Counted from the stretch's first letter, positions 41,131-51,152 are shown. The stretch is 64,000 bases of DNA from Xenorhabdus ehlersii (GCF_003610465.1 NZ_RAQI01000002.1:186001-250000), one strand, 5' to 3'. Program-made: numbers and translations. The notes: generated by a model from the letters alone, not told the origin.

Positions 41131-41556
41131 ATGACAAGACAAAAACTTATTCAGCTTATCCATATTGCACGTAGTAACTTAAAACTGGACGAAGACACCT
41201 ATCGCCAAATGCTTCTTTCAGAAACCAAGAAAACCTCTACGCGGGACATGGATATCCCGCAGTTAACCCGCGTTCTGGAAACCATGAAAAAACGGGGATT
41301 TAAGATTAAGCCAGCAAAGAAATCCGAAACATCGCGTCGATTAGATAGCCATCCTCAATCAAAAAAGATACGCGCTTTATGGTTAGAAATGGCTTCTATG
41401 GGGATTGTCCGCGACAGTTCGGAACAGGCATTAGCTCAATGGGTTAAACGTGAAACAGGTATCGACAGCTTACAATGGCTGAATTCAGCCCAAGCCAGTC
41501 GTGTTATTGAAAAGTTGAAGAAGTGGCAACATCGCGTTACGAGGAAAAAAGCATGA
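41131..41556 (+). CDS. GemA-like regulator (Mu gp16, DUF1018)
   Basis: A 141-residue DUF1018/GemA protein: KLIQLIHIARSNLKLDEDTYRQMLL (residues ~5-29), then RALWLEMASMGIVRDSSEQALAQWVKRETGIDSLQWL near 85-120. In Mu, GemA alters host gene expression and DNA topology. It immediately precedes mor, as gemA-mor do in Mu. Confidence 0.88.
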   Translation: MTRQKLIQLIHIARSNLKLDEDTYRQMLLSETKKTSTRDMDIPQLTRVLETMKKRGFKIKPAKKSETSRRLDSHPQSKKIRALWLEMASMGIVRDSSEQALAQWVKRETGIDSLQWLNSAQASRVIEKLKKWQHRVTRKKA

Positions 41557-41921
41557 ATGATGTGAATAATTTTCGTAGCAAAGGCCCTGAATTATTGGTC
41601 GAATTAGCACAACATACAGCTAGTACAGTCAGTGAGATTATCAATGTTGACCCTGTATTAGCTGAACAAATTGGGGAGGCTGTCGCGAACCGTATGATGC
41701 AGGTTTGGGGCGGTCAGAATGTCTATTTCCCTATGGGGATGGTTTGGAAAGTCAGCCTGCGCGATCGGGAAATCTTCAATAAATTTAACGGTAAGAATCA
41801 CCACGAACTGGCACGTAAATTTGGTGTTTCTGTTCAATGGATTTACAGCGTAGTAAAACGTGTTCGAAAGGAGGAAGTGGATCGCCTGCAAGGTAAATTA
41901 TTCAATGACGAGTCTGAGTAA
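41553..41921 (+). CDS. mor: Mor/C-type transcription activator
   Basis: A 122-residue Mor-family activator: DPVLAEQIGEAVANRMMQVWGGQNVYFP (dimer region), then an HTH with NGKNHHELARKFGVSVQWIYSVVKRVR. ATG 41553 overlaps gemA (ATGA) and follows GAGG. Mor turns on the middle promoter in Mu, and C the late ones. Here only one homologue is seen, at the end of the early operon, so it may activate the late units directly. Confidence 0.9.
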   Translation: MNDVNNFRSKGPELLVELAQHTASTVSEIINVDPVLAEQIGEAVANRMMQVWGGQNVYFPMGMVWKVSLRDREIFNKFNGKNHHELARKFGVSVQWIYSVVKRVRKEEVDRLQGKLFNDESE

Positions 41922-41940
41922 GCGGGTTAAACTGATTGAA

Positions 41941-41991
41941 CCTGACAACGTCAGGGGGCAGACCAAGCTCAATTCCGTTTGGTCTGCCTTT
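41941..41991 (+). terminator. Terminator ending the early operon
   Basis: Hairpin cctga/tcagg (41941-41955) followed by ggcagaccaa/ttggtctgcc (41957-41966, 41979-41988) with a short T-run. This marks the end of early transcription and lies just inside the right prophage end. The next ~90 bp hold no gene. Confidence 0.75.
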
Positions 41992-42081
41992 CACATACTG
42001 AAAAGGAATTACAATTGACTCTCCATAACTTCCCACTTAGTCCAAGTTCTTCCCATAATTATCTTTCGGTTCCTTTTCAAA

Positions 42082-42267
42082 TATCTTACTTCTGATCAAA
42101 AACCCGTCGCAGTGGTTATCTCAATGGATGAGTACGAAAGTATTGAAACACTCAGATTAAAATTATTGCAGTCAAGAGCAGCACAGGCCCGCGTTGATAT
42201 TGAATCCGGTAACACCATCGATGGCGAAGCCTTTTTTAATGAACTGGTATCAGGTCAGTACGATTAG
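42082..42267 (+). pseudogene. Phd/YefM-type antitoxin, N-terminally truncated
   Basis: The reading KPVAVVISMDEYESIETLRL through FFNELVSGQYD is the C-terminal half of a Phd/YefM-like antitoxin. The expected N-terminal DNA-binding region (~30-40 residues) is missing and there is no start. It begins just beyond the prophage, so insertion or a linked deletion probably removed the 5' part. Confidence 0.7.
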
Positions 42268-42290
42268 CACTTTGCATATTGAGGAAAAAA

Positions 42291-42374
42291 ATGTCTGTAG
42301 CCGAACTGAGTGCAGAACAATTACAGCGGGTGAAACGTATACACGACTATGCTACCCGGCATCTAAGCACATAA
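42291..42374 (+). pseudogene. Truncated second gene of the toxin-antitoxin locus
   Basis: A 27-codon reading (MSVAELSAEQLQRVKRIHDY...) with GAGG before the ATG, 23 bp after the antitoxin stop. It runs into the 3' end of the GNAT gene. It looks like the start of a partner gene cut by a rearrangement. Confidence 0.4.
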
Positions 42375-42780
42375 AATACTCTTGGCATCCAGTGTGTTCA
42401 TCGACTTCTTCGCTGACAACATAAAACCCTTGCGATAAGTAAAAATCATAACTTGCCTGGTTTTGCTGATAAACGGATAGCGTGAGTTCAGTTCTTCGAT
42501 TTTTGGCATCATTCATTAATGCGTTGCCAATTCCCTGCCCCTGTTTATCTGGTGATACAAAAATCGCAGCCAAACTATTTTTGTGAAGAGCGTAAAAGCC
42601 GACAACGTTAGAATTTTGTACATAGACATAAACTTCTGAAGCCGGAATATAGATGCTTCTCATGTTTTCTACCTGCGATTGCCAAAATTCAGCCGCCACA
42701 AAATTGTGAGCTTTGATAGAAGCTTCCAACCAAATAGATAGAACCGTATCCATATCTGCTTTTGTAAATGGCCTGATCAT
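42352..42780 (-). CDS. GNAT-family N-acetyltransferase
   Basis: A 142-residue GNAT resembling E. coli YiaC/YjaB-type enzymes: MIRPFTKADMDTVLSIWLEA at the start, acetyl-CoA loop SPDKQGQGIGNALM (residues ~78-91), and LSVYQQNQASYDFYLSQGF. It transfers an acetyl group from acetyl-CoA to an amine; the substrate may be a protein lysine or small molecule. ATG 42780 is well placed. Confidence 0.88.
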   Translation of the reverse strand: MIRPFTKADMDTVLSIWLEASIKAHNFVAAEFWQSQVENMRSIYIPASEVYVYVQNSNVVGFYALHKNSLAAIFVSPDKQGQGIGNALMNDAKNRRTELTLSVYQQNQASYDFYLSQGFYVVSEEVDEHTGCQEYFMCLDAG

Positions 42781-42803
42781 TTTTGATATCCTCGTGATTT
42801 ACT

Positions 42804-44198
42804 CTACTTTCGATGTAATCTTTTCAATAAGTAAAATGCAATAAAAGCAGCTATAACATTGTAAAGCATACTGTAAACAAAGGCTTTTTGGTATGTAACA
42901 AAAAGCAGTGTCTCTATTTCATTAAAGTGCCATTGGACTAATATACTAACCATGGCAACACCAAAAGCGGCGCCAATTTGTTGCAAAGTTGCAATTACCC
43001 CTGATGCCATACCTGCAAATCTCACGTTAACAAAAGCTAAAACAATATTAAGCAATGGTGTCATGACAAAACCTTGACCATATCCAAGGAATGTTAGAAT
43101 TGGCACTATCAAAAATATGAGTGAATTTGTTGGTGATAGTGCACTAATGGCAACAATCAAGGCAATGAAAGAAAGTACATAAAGTAAGCTTCCGGTAATG
43201 ATGGCCTTACTGCCAAAACGTTTAACCCAATAAGGAGCATTGAGTGAAGATAAAATGAAACCTACGCTTGCTGGAGCAAAAATCAATCCTGCATCCAATG
43301 GATTGAAACCTAAGCCATTTTGTAAAAGTAGCGCAAAAACAAGGAAGAATGAACTGGAGGTGGAATAAACAGATAAAACCAATAAACAACCTAAACTAAA
43401 TTGTTTGTTTTTCAATAAATCAAAATTGAATAGCGGTGTTTTTCCTTTTGCAACATAACGTTTTTCATGGAGAAAAAATTGCAACAGCGTCAGACAAGCT
43501 AAAAAGAAAGATATCCAGCACCACATTGGCCAGTTCAATGTTGGCCCAACCAAAAGCGGTAGCAACAAAGCAGAAATACCAATGCTGGAAAGTACCACCC
43601 CAGTTAAATCTAATTCTGTTTTTTCTTGAGCAATACTTTCGTTAAGATACCTCGAGAAAATTAAAGCCAATAAACCAATTGGAACATTAACCAGAAAAAT
43701 TGATCGCCATTGTAAATCCCATAAATTGGCAGAAATCATCCACCCCCCCAGAGTTTGCCCTGCAATAGCAGCAAAACCTAAAGTCATTCCTAATAAACCA
43801 AATGCTCGACGACTATTATCGTCGTCAAAACTGACACGGATACTGGCATAAACTTGTGGAAATAACAGAGCTGCTGATAACCCCTGTAAAAACCGGGCAA
43901 AAATCAAAAAAGTTGCTGTAGGTGCAAAGCCACAAAGTAATGATGTTAAAGTAAAAGCGAGTATGCCTAACTGAAATAATCGCTTCCGCCCAAATAGATC
44001 GCCTAAGCGCCCTCCTGTAATCAGTAATAAACCAAATCCAATTTCATAGGTTACAATAACGAGTGTAATTTGGAATAAACTGGCTTGTAAGTGTAATTGA
44101 AGATTAGCAATGGCAATGTTGACAACGAAAAGATCAAAAATAGTCACAAATCCAGCTGATAACAAAACTGACAAGGCTAAATATTCCTTTTTAGTCAT
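42804..44198 (-). CDS. MFS drug/H+ antiporter, DHA2 type (14 TM)
   Basis: A 464-residue exporter with about 14 hydrophobic helices. Motif A is in GGRLGDLFGRKRLFQLG, motif C-like LGMTLGFAAIAGQTLGGWM, and the DHA2 entry FDLFVVNIAIANLQ. This subfamily expels drugs, dyes or antimicrobial products using the proton gradient. It lies 23 bp upstream of the GNAT gene, so both may be co-transcribed. No regulator is adjacent. Confidence 0.9.
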   Translation of the reverse strand: MTKKEYLALSVLLSAGFVTIFDLFVVNIAIANLQLHLQASLFQITLVIVTYEIGFGLLLITGGRLGDLFGRKRLFQLGILAFTLTSLLCGFAPTATFLIFARFLQGLSAALLFPQVYASIRVSFDDDNSRRAFGLLGMTLGFAAIAGQTLGGWMISANLWDLQWRSIFLVNVPIGLLALIFSRYLNESIAQEKTELDLTGVVLSSIGISALLLPLLVGPTLNWPMWCWISFFLACLTLLQFFLHEKRYVAKGKTPLFNFDLLKNKQFSLGCLLVLSVYSTSSSFFLVFALLLQNGLGFNPLDAGLIFAPASVGFILSSLNAPYWVKRFGSKAIITGSLLYVLSFIALIVAISALSPTNSLIFLIVPILTFLGYGQGFVMTPLLNIVLAFVNVRFAGMASGVIATLQQIGAAFGVAMVSILVQWHFNEIETLLFVTYQKAFVYSMLYNVIAAFIAFYLLKRLHRK

Positions 44199-44797
44199 TT
44201 CGATTACACATCAATGATCACTGATTTAGAAAGACATTTACGATTGATTGTTTATGTAAAAAGATAAGGTATTAGGATAACAGTTAAAACTTCTAATAAT
44301 AATGTTTATATTAATAATTATTGAAACGAAACAATAAAATTTAGAACAGTTTTATTAAAAATCTTGATAGAAACAGCCATCGAATAAACCATCATCCAAG
44401 TAAACATTATAAATAGTAACCACCCCACAAAAAAACAAATTAATAACAATTAATATGTAATTAATCCACGCAACGCCAAAATCATGCCATTTTAAAAGGA
44501 TTTTAAGAAGGCTAATGTTATGTATATGATTCCTTTATTGTTATAAAATGGTTATAACAAAGTTAAATTTTTTCCTTGCACTTTGGGTTTAATTATTATG
44601 CTATAGCAACTTGTAGGCAGAGAATATTTATGGTTTGCATTTTTCTGTAGCTAATCCAAATATAGGTGAATTTCACCATAGCCTACTTGTTATATCTCAA
44701 TCATCGTCATCGGTTTTATTAATAAGGACTTTTCAAGGAGCGATGTGCCAAACAGCGAATTGAAAGTTGCCACTTTTTGAAAAATGGAACCTCTATT
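44199..44797. other. AT-rich intergenic region before the autotransporter
   Basis: About 600 bp with no convincing gene on either strand. It holds the divergent promoters of the MFS gene and the autotransporter; no clear operator or repeat beyond AT-tracts. Confidence 0.6.
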
Positions 44798-47700
44798 ATG
44801 AAAAAAAAACAATTCGGCACGACCGATTTTTCTGTGGATGACAACATTATTTTTTGGATTATTACCTGTTAGTACCTCAATGGCTGCTTCTGAATATCAG
44901 GAACAGGGTAAAAAAAACTCACCGAATAGTTGGTTATCAGATGAATTTAATCATCAGTGGGGATTGGCCGCTATTGGTGCTCATTATGCTTATGCTCGTG
45001 GTTACACAGGAAAAGGTATTAATGTTGGTGTATTGGATGAAGCCGTTACCAACCATCCTGAATTTGCAGGAAAACTAAAAATTTTAAGCCCAGACGATAC
45101 CTGGAATTACGATAAAAATTCCGACACTGGGATTATCAGTTTTGGGGCTCACGGTAACCATGTTTCTGGGATCATTGCAGCAAACCGGGATGGCAAGGAA
45201 ATGCATGGTGTGGCATTTGATGCAGGTTTGATTACTGGGAAATATTTACAAAACCCGTATAACCGCACAGAAGCCATGATCCAAAGCAACGCACGTGTCA
45301 TTAATAACAGCTGGGGTGTTCGCCCCTCCTATGAAACTGATGAGAATGGTAAGCCTAAGCGATGGGAAAATGGGACGATCAAGTATTACTCAATCACACT
45401 GCAAGATCTCATTAATTATGTCACACCAATTAAAGATAATTTGGATAGGTTAAGCCGCTCTCCGATTCCAGAGCTCGATGACTATACAACGAGAACCTCG
45501 GGCCTATTGCGTGCAGCACGTCATGGAAAATTAGTTGTTTTTGCTGCGGGGAATGCAAATAACTATAACATTACCTGGTTACATGCGGGTATGCCCTATT
45601 TCTTCCCTGACGCATTGAAAAACTACCTCAGCGTTGCCAACCTGACCAGGGAAAACGAAATTAACGTTTCATCAACGCGTTGTGGTTATACAGCCAGTTA
45701 CTGTTTGTCGGCACCAGGCACAAAAATTTATAGCAGCACGGGAAAATTCGTTTCTAAAGTGAATGGAAAAATCGACGAAGATGCTTTCCAAGATGGTGAG
45801 CTGACGATTGATCCCACCTATGATGCCTACACAGGTACATCAATGGCATCACCGCATGTGGCTGGAGCCGCTGCCGTCTTGATGCAACGCTTCCCCTACA
45901 TGACGGCCGGGCAGATCGCAGATGTCCTTAAAACCACGGCAACCGATTTAGGTAAGCCTGGTTTGGATGACATGTATGGTTGGGGAATGCTGAATCTGAA
46001 AGATGCTATTGATGGTCCCAAAATGTTCATCACCGAAAAGGATATTCCGAAGAAATACTATATTCCCGGTTCTTATTCCGAAACTCAATTTATCGCCAAT
46101 ATTCCAGGTATTGGTAGCATAGTTGAGAAAGGTACTACTGTAGAACGAGTCTGTAATAGTATTGAATGTGCTTATGACAGTTGGGGTAATAATATCTCCG
46201 GTCATGGTGGATTGACGAAAATCGGTAACGGTATACTTGAACTGGCCGGTAAAAATAGCACCTATAAAGGGCCAACTTTGGTCGAACAAGGTCGTTTATT
46301 GGTTAGCGGTTCCATAACTTCGGATGTTACTGTGCAAGATAGCGCAATTCTTGGAGGGGATGGTACTGTCGGTTCAATCATGGCCAACTCAGGGGCCAGT
46401 ATTGCACCAGGCAGCTTAAGTTCTAACTCTGTCAGTTCTGGCGGTACGCTGAATGTTGCTCATGATGTTACTTTCCAAGCGGGTTCACGTTATCTGGTAA
46501 ACGTTGCACCAAATAGCCAAGGGTATAGTGATCGCATTATCAGCAATGGTTTAGCTATATTGAAAGGCGGTGAAGTGCAAGTCACTCTGGAAAATAGTAG
46601 TAACCTGTTATCGAAGCAAGAAGTCCGTAGTTTTCTTGGGCAACAATATAATATTCTGCAAGCAAATCGTGGTATCAACGGCCAGTTTACTACCGTAGTA
46701 CCAAACTATTTGTTTATTGGTACTGAACTTAGTTACCAACCTAATTCTCAATCTAGTTCTCGACCTAATCAGGTAATGTTGGATATAAAACGTAATTCCA
46801 CCACATTTGCCAGTTTAGGAATGACCGCTAATGAGCGTGCTGTGGCTAATGCGGCTGATAAACTGAGTTGGGGACATCCGATTTATGAGAGTATCTTGAT
46901 GTTTGATACAGCGGCGCAAGCCAGCCAGGCATTCCAGCAACTCTCTTCCGGTCAGATCCATGCTGATATCGCTGTGGCACAAATTAATAATAGTCGCCAT
47001 CTGCGCGATACGTTGAATACCCGTTTGCGTCAGGCTAATGGTGGAACCATTGAACAGGATATCAAAGTTGATAGAAATGGTGCTTGGGGACAAGTCATAG
47101 GTAACTGGCAACGTGCTAATGGTAGCAGTGAAGTCAACGGTTATCGTGTATCCAACTATGGCGTATTATTAGGTGCGGATAAAGAGTTGAGTGATGATTG
47201 GCGGCTTGGTGTCGCTACTGGATATACCCGCTCTTCTTTGAATGGTGGATATAACACTTCAGCACGCAGTAACAATTTCCATTTGGCGCTATACGGTAGC
47301 AAACAGATTGATGCTTTGGCATTGCGTGCCGGCGCTACTTACAGTTGGCATCGTTTTGATACCAAACGTTCGGTTGCTTTTGGCAGTCAATCCGACCATC
47401 TGAAAGCGAAATATGGTGCTCAAACTGGTCAATTGTTTACTGAAGCCGCTTACGGAATAAATACTTCTTGGCTGAATCTGGAACCATTCGCCAATCTGTC
47501 TTATGTTAATTTCCGTAATGAAGGTATTAATGAACATGGCGGTGCTGCTGCATTGAACGGTAAGAAACAGTCGAAAAATGCCACCTTCTCCACATTAGGT
47601 TTACGTGTCGATCAAAAATGGCAGGCTGAAAACGAAATCACTATAGGAGCATATGGTGAATTGGGTTGGCAACATCAGTTTGGCAGTGTAGATCGGGGCA

Positions 47701-47897
47701 CTAAATTAAGTTTTAGCAATAGCGATGCTACGTTTACTGTTAACAGTGTTGCAGCCGCACGTGATGCTGCTGTAATTAAGGTAGGGACGGAATTGGAAAT
47801 TAATAAAAATACTAAACTGTCGCTGGGGTATAACGGTGTTTTATCAGGCAGTCATAAGGATAATGGTGTATTCCTGAATGCCAATTGGAAATTCTAG
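44798..47897 (+). CDS. Autotransporter subtilisin-like serine protease; start offset by an A9 tract
   Basis: A secreted S8 protease with C-terminal autotransporter barrel. From ATG 44838 (1019 aa) the triad is Asp67 (VGVLDEAV), His105 (GAHGNHVSG) and Ser335 (GTSMASPHVAG), with oxyanion Asn239 (AAGNANN). A PATR-like autotransporter-associated repeat (TKIGNGILELAGKNSTYKGP) and linker follow. The ~270-residue barrel ends FLNANWKF. The natural start seems to be ATG 44798: with eight A instead of nine after it, the protein would begin MKKNNSARPIFLW and run into the signal peptide ending SMAAS. As written, ATG 44798 leads to an early stop, leaving only the shorter start. It belongs to the Serratia-type secreted serine protease family. 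Confidence 0.88.
44801..44809 (+). repeat. A9 tract directly after the start codon
   Basis: Nine A follow ATG 44798. The downstream autotransporter frame needs eight (or eleven). This is a slippage-prone site that could switch the gene on and off, or a one-base sequencing error. Confidence 0.7.
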
Positions 47898-47927
47898 TCA
47901 GTAAAAATTACATATGTTCTTGATAGC

Positions 47928-47976
47928 AAAAACCCACTGCTGGCAATGACTGGCAGTAGCTGGCAGTGAGTTTTTT
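47928..47976 (+). terminator. Terminator after the autotransporter
   Basis: Hairpin of cactgctggc/gctggcagtg type followed by TTTTTT. The 16-mer gctggcagtgagtttt recurs after the next protease gene (49610-49625). Confidence 0.7.
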
Positions 47977-48096
47977 ATGCCTTGAGATTTTTAGGTTTTT
48001 GTATCTGCTTTGGTACAAACCACTTTGGTAGCACTGATTAATGATTAAATCAGATAATGTATTTAAGTCATTAAACCAATCCAAAGGAGGAAAATT

Positions 48097-49581
48097 GTGA
48101 CTTATCGTAAGATCCTATTAATCAGTTTATTTTCTGTTTCAGCAAGTTCTTTAGCTTCAAATAATAATGGTGCTCCGTTGATGAAATCAACCGATTCCGG
48201 CGCTGAAAAGTTTAGAACTGTTGGTAAATTAAATGGAACCTCAAACTGTACAGCAACCCTGATTTCTGGTGAAAATGCACCGAATAAGGATACACCAGCA
48301 TTGATACTTACCGCAGGGCATTGTGTAGATAGCAATGTAGGCACAAATGATGTTATGGTTGATCAGCCTGCACCTGAATATTGGCGATATACCCCAGATT
48401 ATTTCATTGATAAGAAAGATGAGTTATCACCAATAAAAGTCAACCGTATTTTATATTCAACGATGAAATATGAAGATATTGCGGTATTACAATTGGATGC
48501 AACTTATGGTGACTTAGCTAAAAAAGGCTATCATCCTTTGAAGTTGAAGAAAAACCTTGATATGAAACATCAACCTATTGTGTTGACTCATATTCCTGTC
48601 GATAACGTTGATTACAATTACGCTTATCTCAGAAAATCTGAGTGTAATATCACTGGAAAATCACCCGTCTTATATGAGGGTGGCTCTCCATGGATTTGGA
48701 CTCCGGTTTTCTCCGTGAATTGTGATGGTGTAGCTGGTGGAACGTCTGGTTCCCCTGTTTTTGAGAAAGATAAAACAGACGTAATTGGTGTACTGAATAC
48801 AACAGTAACACCAGGAATGACCGGCTGTGGACTTGGCAGACCTTGTACTATCGAAAATAATAAAGTCGTTTCAACAGAAGGAGCTAGTTATTTTATCCCT
48901 GTCGATAGTATTGCTAATGCGTTGACAAAGGATAGCAAGTTAGATCTGCCTAAACTGGAAAATAACAGCGGTAATATTCTGGAAAGAAGCCCACTTTGGT
49001 CACGTTGGATAACTCAGAGTGTTAATCCTGTTGGTGGTGAGAAAGCAAAATGGGACATCGTTATCAAGGAAAATGCTAACGTTAAGAATATTCGATATAA
49101 AACAGGATTAATCAGTGATGTCGATTGTTCTGCTGAAGCAGGATACAGTGCTCCTATTCCTGTAAGCCAAAGTCCGCTGCAAAACATGCAGGTTCCTGAC
49201 AAAGAAGGCATCTATAAACTCTGTGTTATTCACCAGAATAATGATGGTCAATGGCAAAAGACAAAAGATGCTTCTGTCATGTTGCGAGAAATTGATAATA
49301 CTCCACCGTCAATTAAGCCCGTGTTAAATAAGGATGATTATGGAGATGCTTGGCGTATAACAGCTAACGCTCGTCCGTATGATATCTCAAGTGTACAAAT
49401 TAAATATGGACCTAAAGCAACAACGAATTGTGACGACAAAACAGGTTATAGCTATCCCTGGAGACTAACAATGTTGGCAAAATCTGATGCACCATGGCGT
49501 GTTTGCGCATATGGTGAAGATATGGCAGGAAATGCTGGCCCGATTAATGTACTTGATATTGAAGCAACTACTACTAAGTAA
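48097..49581 (+). CDS. Secreted trypsin-like serine protease
   Basis: A 494-residue exported protease. GTG 48097 follows AAAGGAGG. A signal peptide (ILLISLFSVSASSLAS) is followed by a chymotrypsin-fold domain: catalytic His in LTAGHCVD (~75), Asp in YEDIAVLQLD (~129) and Ser in GGTSGSPVF (~213). The C-terminal ~200 residues are beta-rich with Cys pairs (DVDCSAEAGYS, YKLCVIH, TNCDDKTGYSYP, WRVCAYGEDMAGNAGP), resembling an adhesion/Ig-like accessory domain. It is downstream of another secreted protease with a matching terminator, suggesting a virulence or nutrient protease pair. Confidence 0.88.
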   Translation: MTYRKILLISLFSVSASSLASNNNGAPLMKSTDSGAEKFRTVGKLNGTSNCTATLISGENAPNKDTPALILTAGHCVDSNVGTNDVMVDQPAPEYWRYTPDYFIDKKDELSPIKVNRILYSTMKYEDIAVLQLDATYGDLAKKGYHPLKLKKNLDMKHQPIVLTHIPVDNVDYNYAYLRKSECNITGKSPVLYEGGSPWIWTPVFSVNCDGVAGGTSGSPVFEKDKTDVIGVLNTTVTPGMTGCGLGRPCTIENNKVVSTEGASYFIPVDSIANALTKDSKLDLPKLENNSGNILERSPLWSRWITQSVNPVGGEKAKWDIVIKENANVKNIRYKTGLISDVDCSAEAGYSAPIPVSQSPLQNMQVPDKEGIYKLCVIHQNNDGQWQKTKDASVMLREIDNTPPSIKPVLNKDDYGDAWRITANARPYDISSVQIKYGPKATTNCDDKTGYSYPWRLTMLAKSDAPWRVCAYGEDMAGNAGPINVLDIEATTTK

Positions 49582-49590
49582 AAAGTAAAT

Positions 49591-49625
49591 GAACTCACTG
49601 TTGGCAAAAGCTGGCAGTGAGTTTT
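49591..49625 (+). terminator. Terminator after the trypsin-like protease
   Basis: Stem aactcactg/cagtgagtt with a T-run. It shares 16 bases with the terminator behind the autotransporter. Confidence 0.75.
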
Positions 49626-49627
49626 CC

Positions 49628-49780
49628 TTATATATTCTCATCCGTGCCACAGCCTAAATCTAAAATAGCATGTGCATTTTTGGCAAGTCCGACATAATAG
49701 TCGTAATCTGGTACCCATTCGTTATCGAAATCATAAAACTGAGCTAAGTTGCTGTCTTAGTAGAGTCGATAAACTGCCAT
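49628..49780 (-). pseudogene. SAM-dependent methyltransferase N-terminal remnant
   Basis: A minus-strand reading starts MAVYRLY, hits a stop at codon 8, then continues DSNLAQFYDFDNEWVPDYDY and ILDLGCGT, the SAM motif I, before ending. It is the first ~50 residues of a class I methyltransferase with a nonsense codon and loss of the rest. The remaining gap to 49952 has no gene. Confidence 0.75.
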
Positions 49781-49952
49781 ATTTAATAATCCCTAGTATC
49801 TTATTTAATATCATCGTACTAATTTCCCCCTTATTTTTCGTTTTTTTCATACTATCGCCTCACCTTCAACACTCAGCATAATTTCCGAAATTTTCATCAA
49901 ATAATTCTACTGTTTTACCAATCCCGTTTCTTATATCTAAGGAGGCTTAAAT

Positions 49953-51152
49953 ATGCCGCCACGTACTGTTCTATCTATGATGCTACTTATATTTTCACTT
50001 ATTGTATTTTTCATTGGTGCGATGGAATTTATGGTATCACCTATGCTCAATCCTTTAGCTGATGCATTTCGGACAACAACAGACAAGGCCACTTGGCTGG
50101 TATCTGGTTATGCCCTCGCCTACGCACTTGCGGCACCAATTTTCGGTTGGTTATCTGATCGGATCAATCGACGCAAATTATTGCGGGTATCTTTGCTGTT
50201 TCTGTTCCTTGATGGATTAGCATTAACGATAGCCCCCAACTTGGAGATTGCAATTAGTTTACGTATTTTTGGTGGTATTGCTTCTGCCGCTTTGATTCCG
50301 ACCATTTTTGCGCTGGTCGCAGAACTGTTTCCACCTTATAAACAGGCGTCAGCGATGGGAATTGTCATGCTTGGTATGACAGCCGGAATTGCAGGAGGCC
50401 CTATTTTTGCCGGTGTTTTGACTGAATTATTTTACTGGCAAGTGCCATTTTTAGTGAGTGCAGCAGGTTGTTTTTTGCTCTACGTTTTAAGTAAAAAAGT
50501 TTTGAGAAAAAATTACATTCCAAACCAGATTGATACCCTAAAAACTGTTCACCAAACGGTGACGTTTCAATCACTATTTCAATTTGGATGCCAAAAAAAC
50601 TTAATACGCCCCCTTATTGCGAAAGGATTTTGGAATGGTACAGCAGTATCTGCTTTTATATTAGCCGGAGAGGTCTTAAGACATCATTACGATCTGGGAA
50701 CAGGAGCCGTTGGTATCTCTGTTTCTGCATTTGGTATCGGACTTTGTTTGGGTAATCTATCCGTAAGTATTGTGAAGTACCTGAATATCAGAGATGAATG
50801 TGCACTTTTGTTGGCAATAGTCTTACTTTTCATTACTTGTTCTGCATTTATGTTATTGCCCCTGTTTTTGCTTTTTAGTTTGGTTTGTCTGATGTTATGG
50901 GGATATACACTCGGCCTTGCTGCTCCGATAAGCACTTCGATTCTGGCAAATCGGGCAAAGCAGGATAAAGGTCAAATATTGGCTATCTCAGAAAGTCTGA
51001 ATAATCTAACCATTCTGTTTTTACTTCCAATAGCTACTATGTCGTTGTCACAATATGGCACTGCGGTAACAATGATGATACTGGGAAGCTGTTTTATCGT
51101 GGCAATTGTGCTAACACTGAAAGATTTGTTGGTGACACTGTCACTTAACTAA
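49953..51152 (+). CDS. MFS transporter, DHA1 type (12 TM)
   Basis: A 399-residue exporter of the 12-helix drug/arabinose-efflux type: FFIGAMEFMVSPMLNPLADAF (helix 1), motif A in GWLSDRINRRKLLRVS, and GMTAGIAGGPIFAGVL in helix 5 (motif C). It likely exports a drug or metabolite. AAGGAGGC precedes the ATG. It could serve the adjacent small-molecule genes, but strand switches separate them. Confidence 0.9.
   Translation: MPPRTVLSMMLLIFSLIVFFIGAMEFMVSPMLNPLADAFRTTTDKATWLVSGYALAYALAAPIFGWLSDRINRRKLLRVSLLFLFLDGLALTIAPNLEIAISLRIFGGIASAALIPTIFALVAELFPPYKQASAMGIVMLGMTAGIAGGPIFAGVLTELFYWQVPFLVSAAGCFLLYVLSKKVLRKNYIPNQIDTLKTVHQTVTFQSLFQFGCQKNLIRPLIAKGFWNGTAVSAFILAGEVLRHHYDLGTGAVGISVSAFGIGLCLGNLSVSIVKYLNIRDECALLLAIVLLFITCSAFMLLPLFLLFSLVCLMLWGYTLGLAAPISTSILANRAKQDKGQILAISESLNNLTILFLLPIATMSLSQYGTAVTMMILGSCFIVAIVLTLKDLLVTLSLN

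Larger units (their letters stand above)
7620..42080. mobile_element. Mu-like (BcepMu-type) transposable prophage with P2-like tail
   Basis: The span holds a DDE transposase and its AAA+ partner, Gam, GemA, Mor, Mu-type head genes (DUF3486, terminase, DUF935 portal, protease/scaffold, capsid) and a contractile tail with P2-style genes (sheath, tube, gpE/E', gpU, X, D, V, W, J, I, fibre, Tfa). Early genes run right and late genes run left from a central repressor. This differs from Mu, where both run the same way, and resembles BcepMu. Limits are approximate: the left end lies in 7474-7815 and the right end after the terminator at 41957-41988. I could not identify the terminal dinucleotides or the 5-bp target duplication. 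Confidence 0.85.

Noticed and set aside
45948..46289. Antisense 113-residue reading in the autotransporter
   Set aside because: Shadow of the protease passenger region.
49672..49881. Plus-strand 69-residue reading after the trypsin-like gene
   Set aside because: The same DNA reads better as a methyltransferase remnant on the minus strand.
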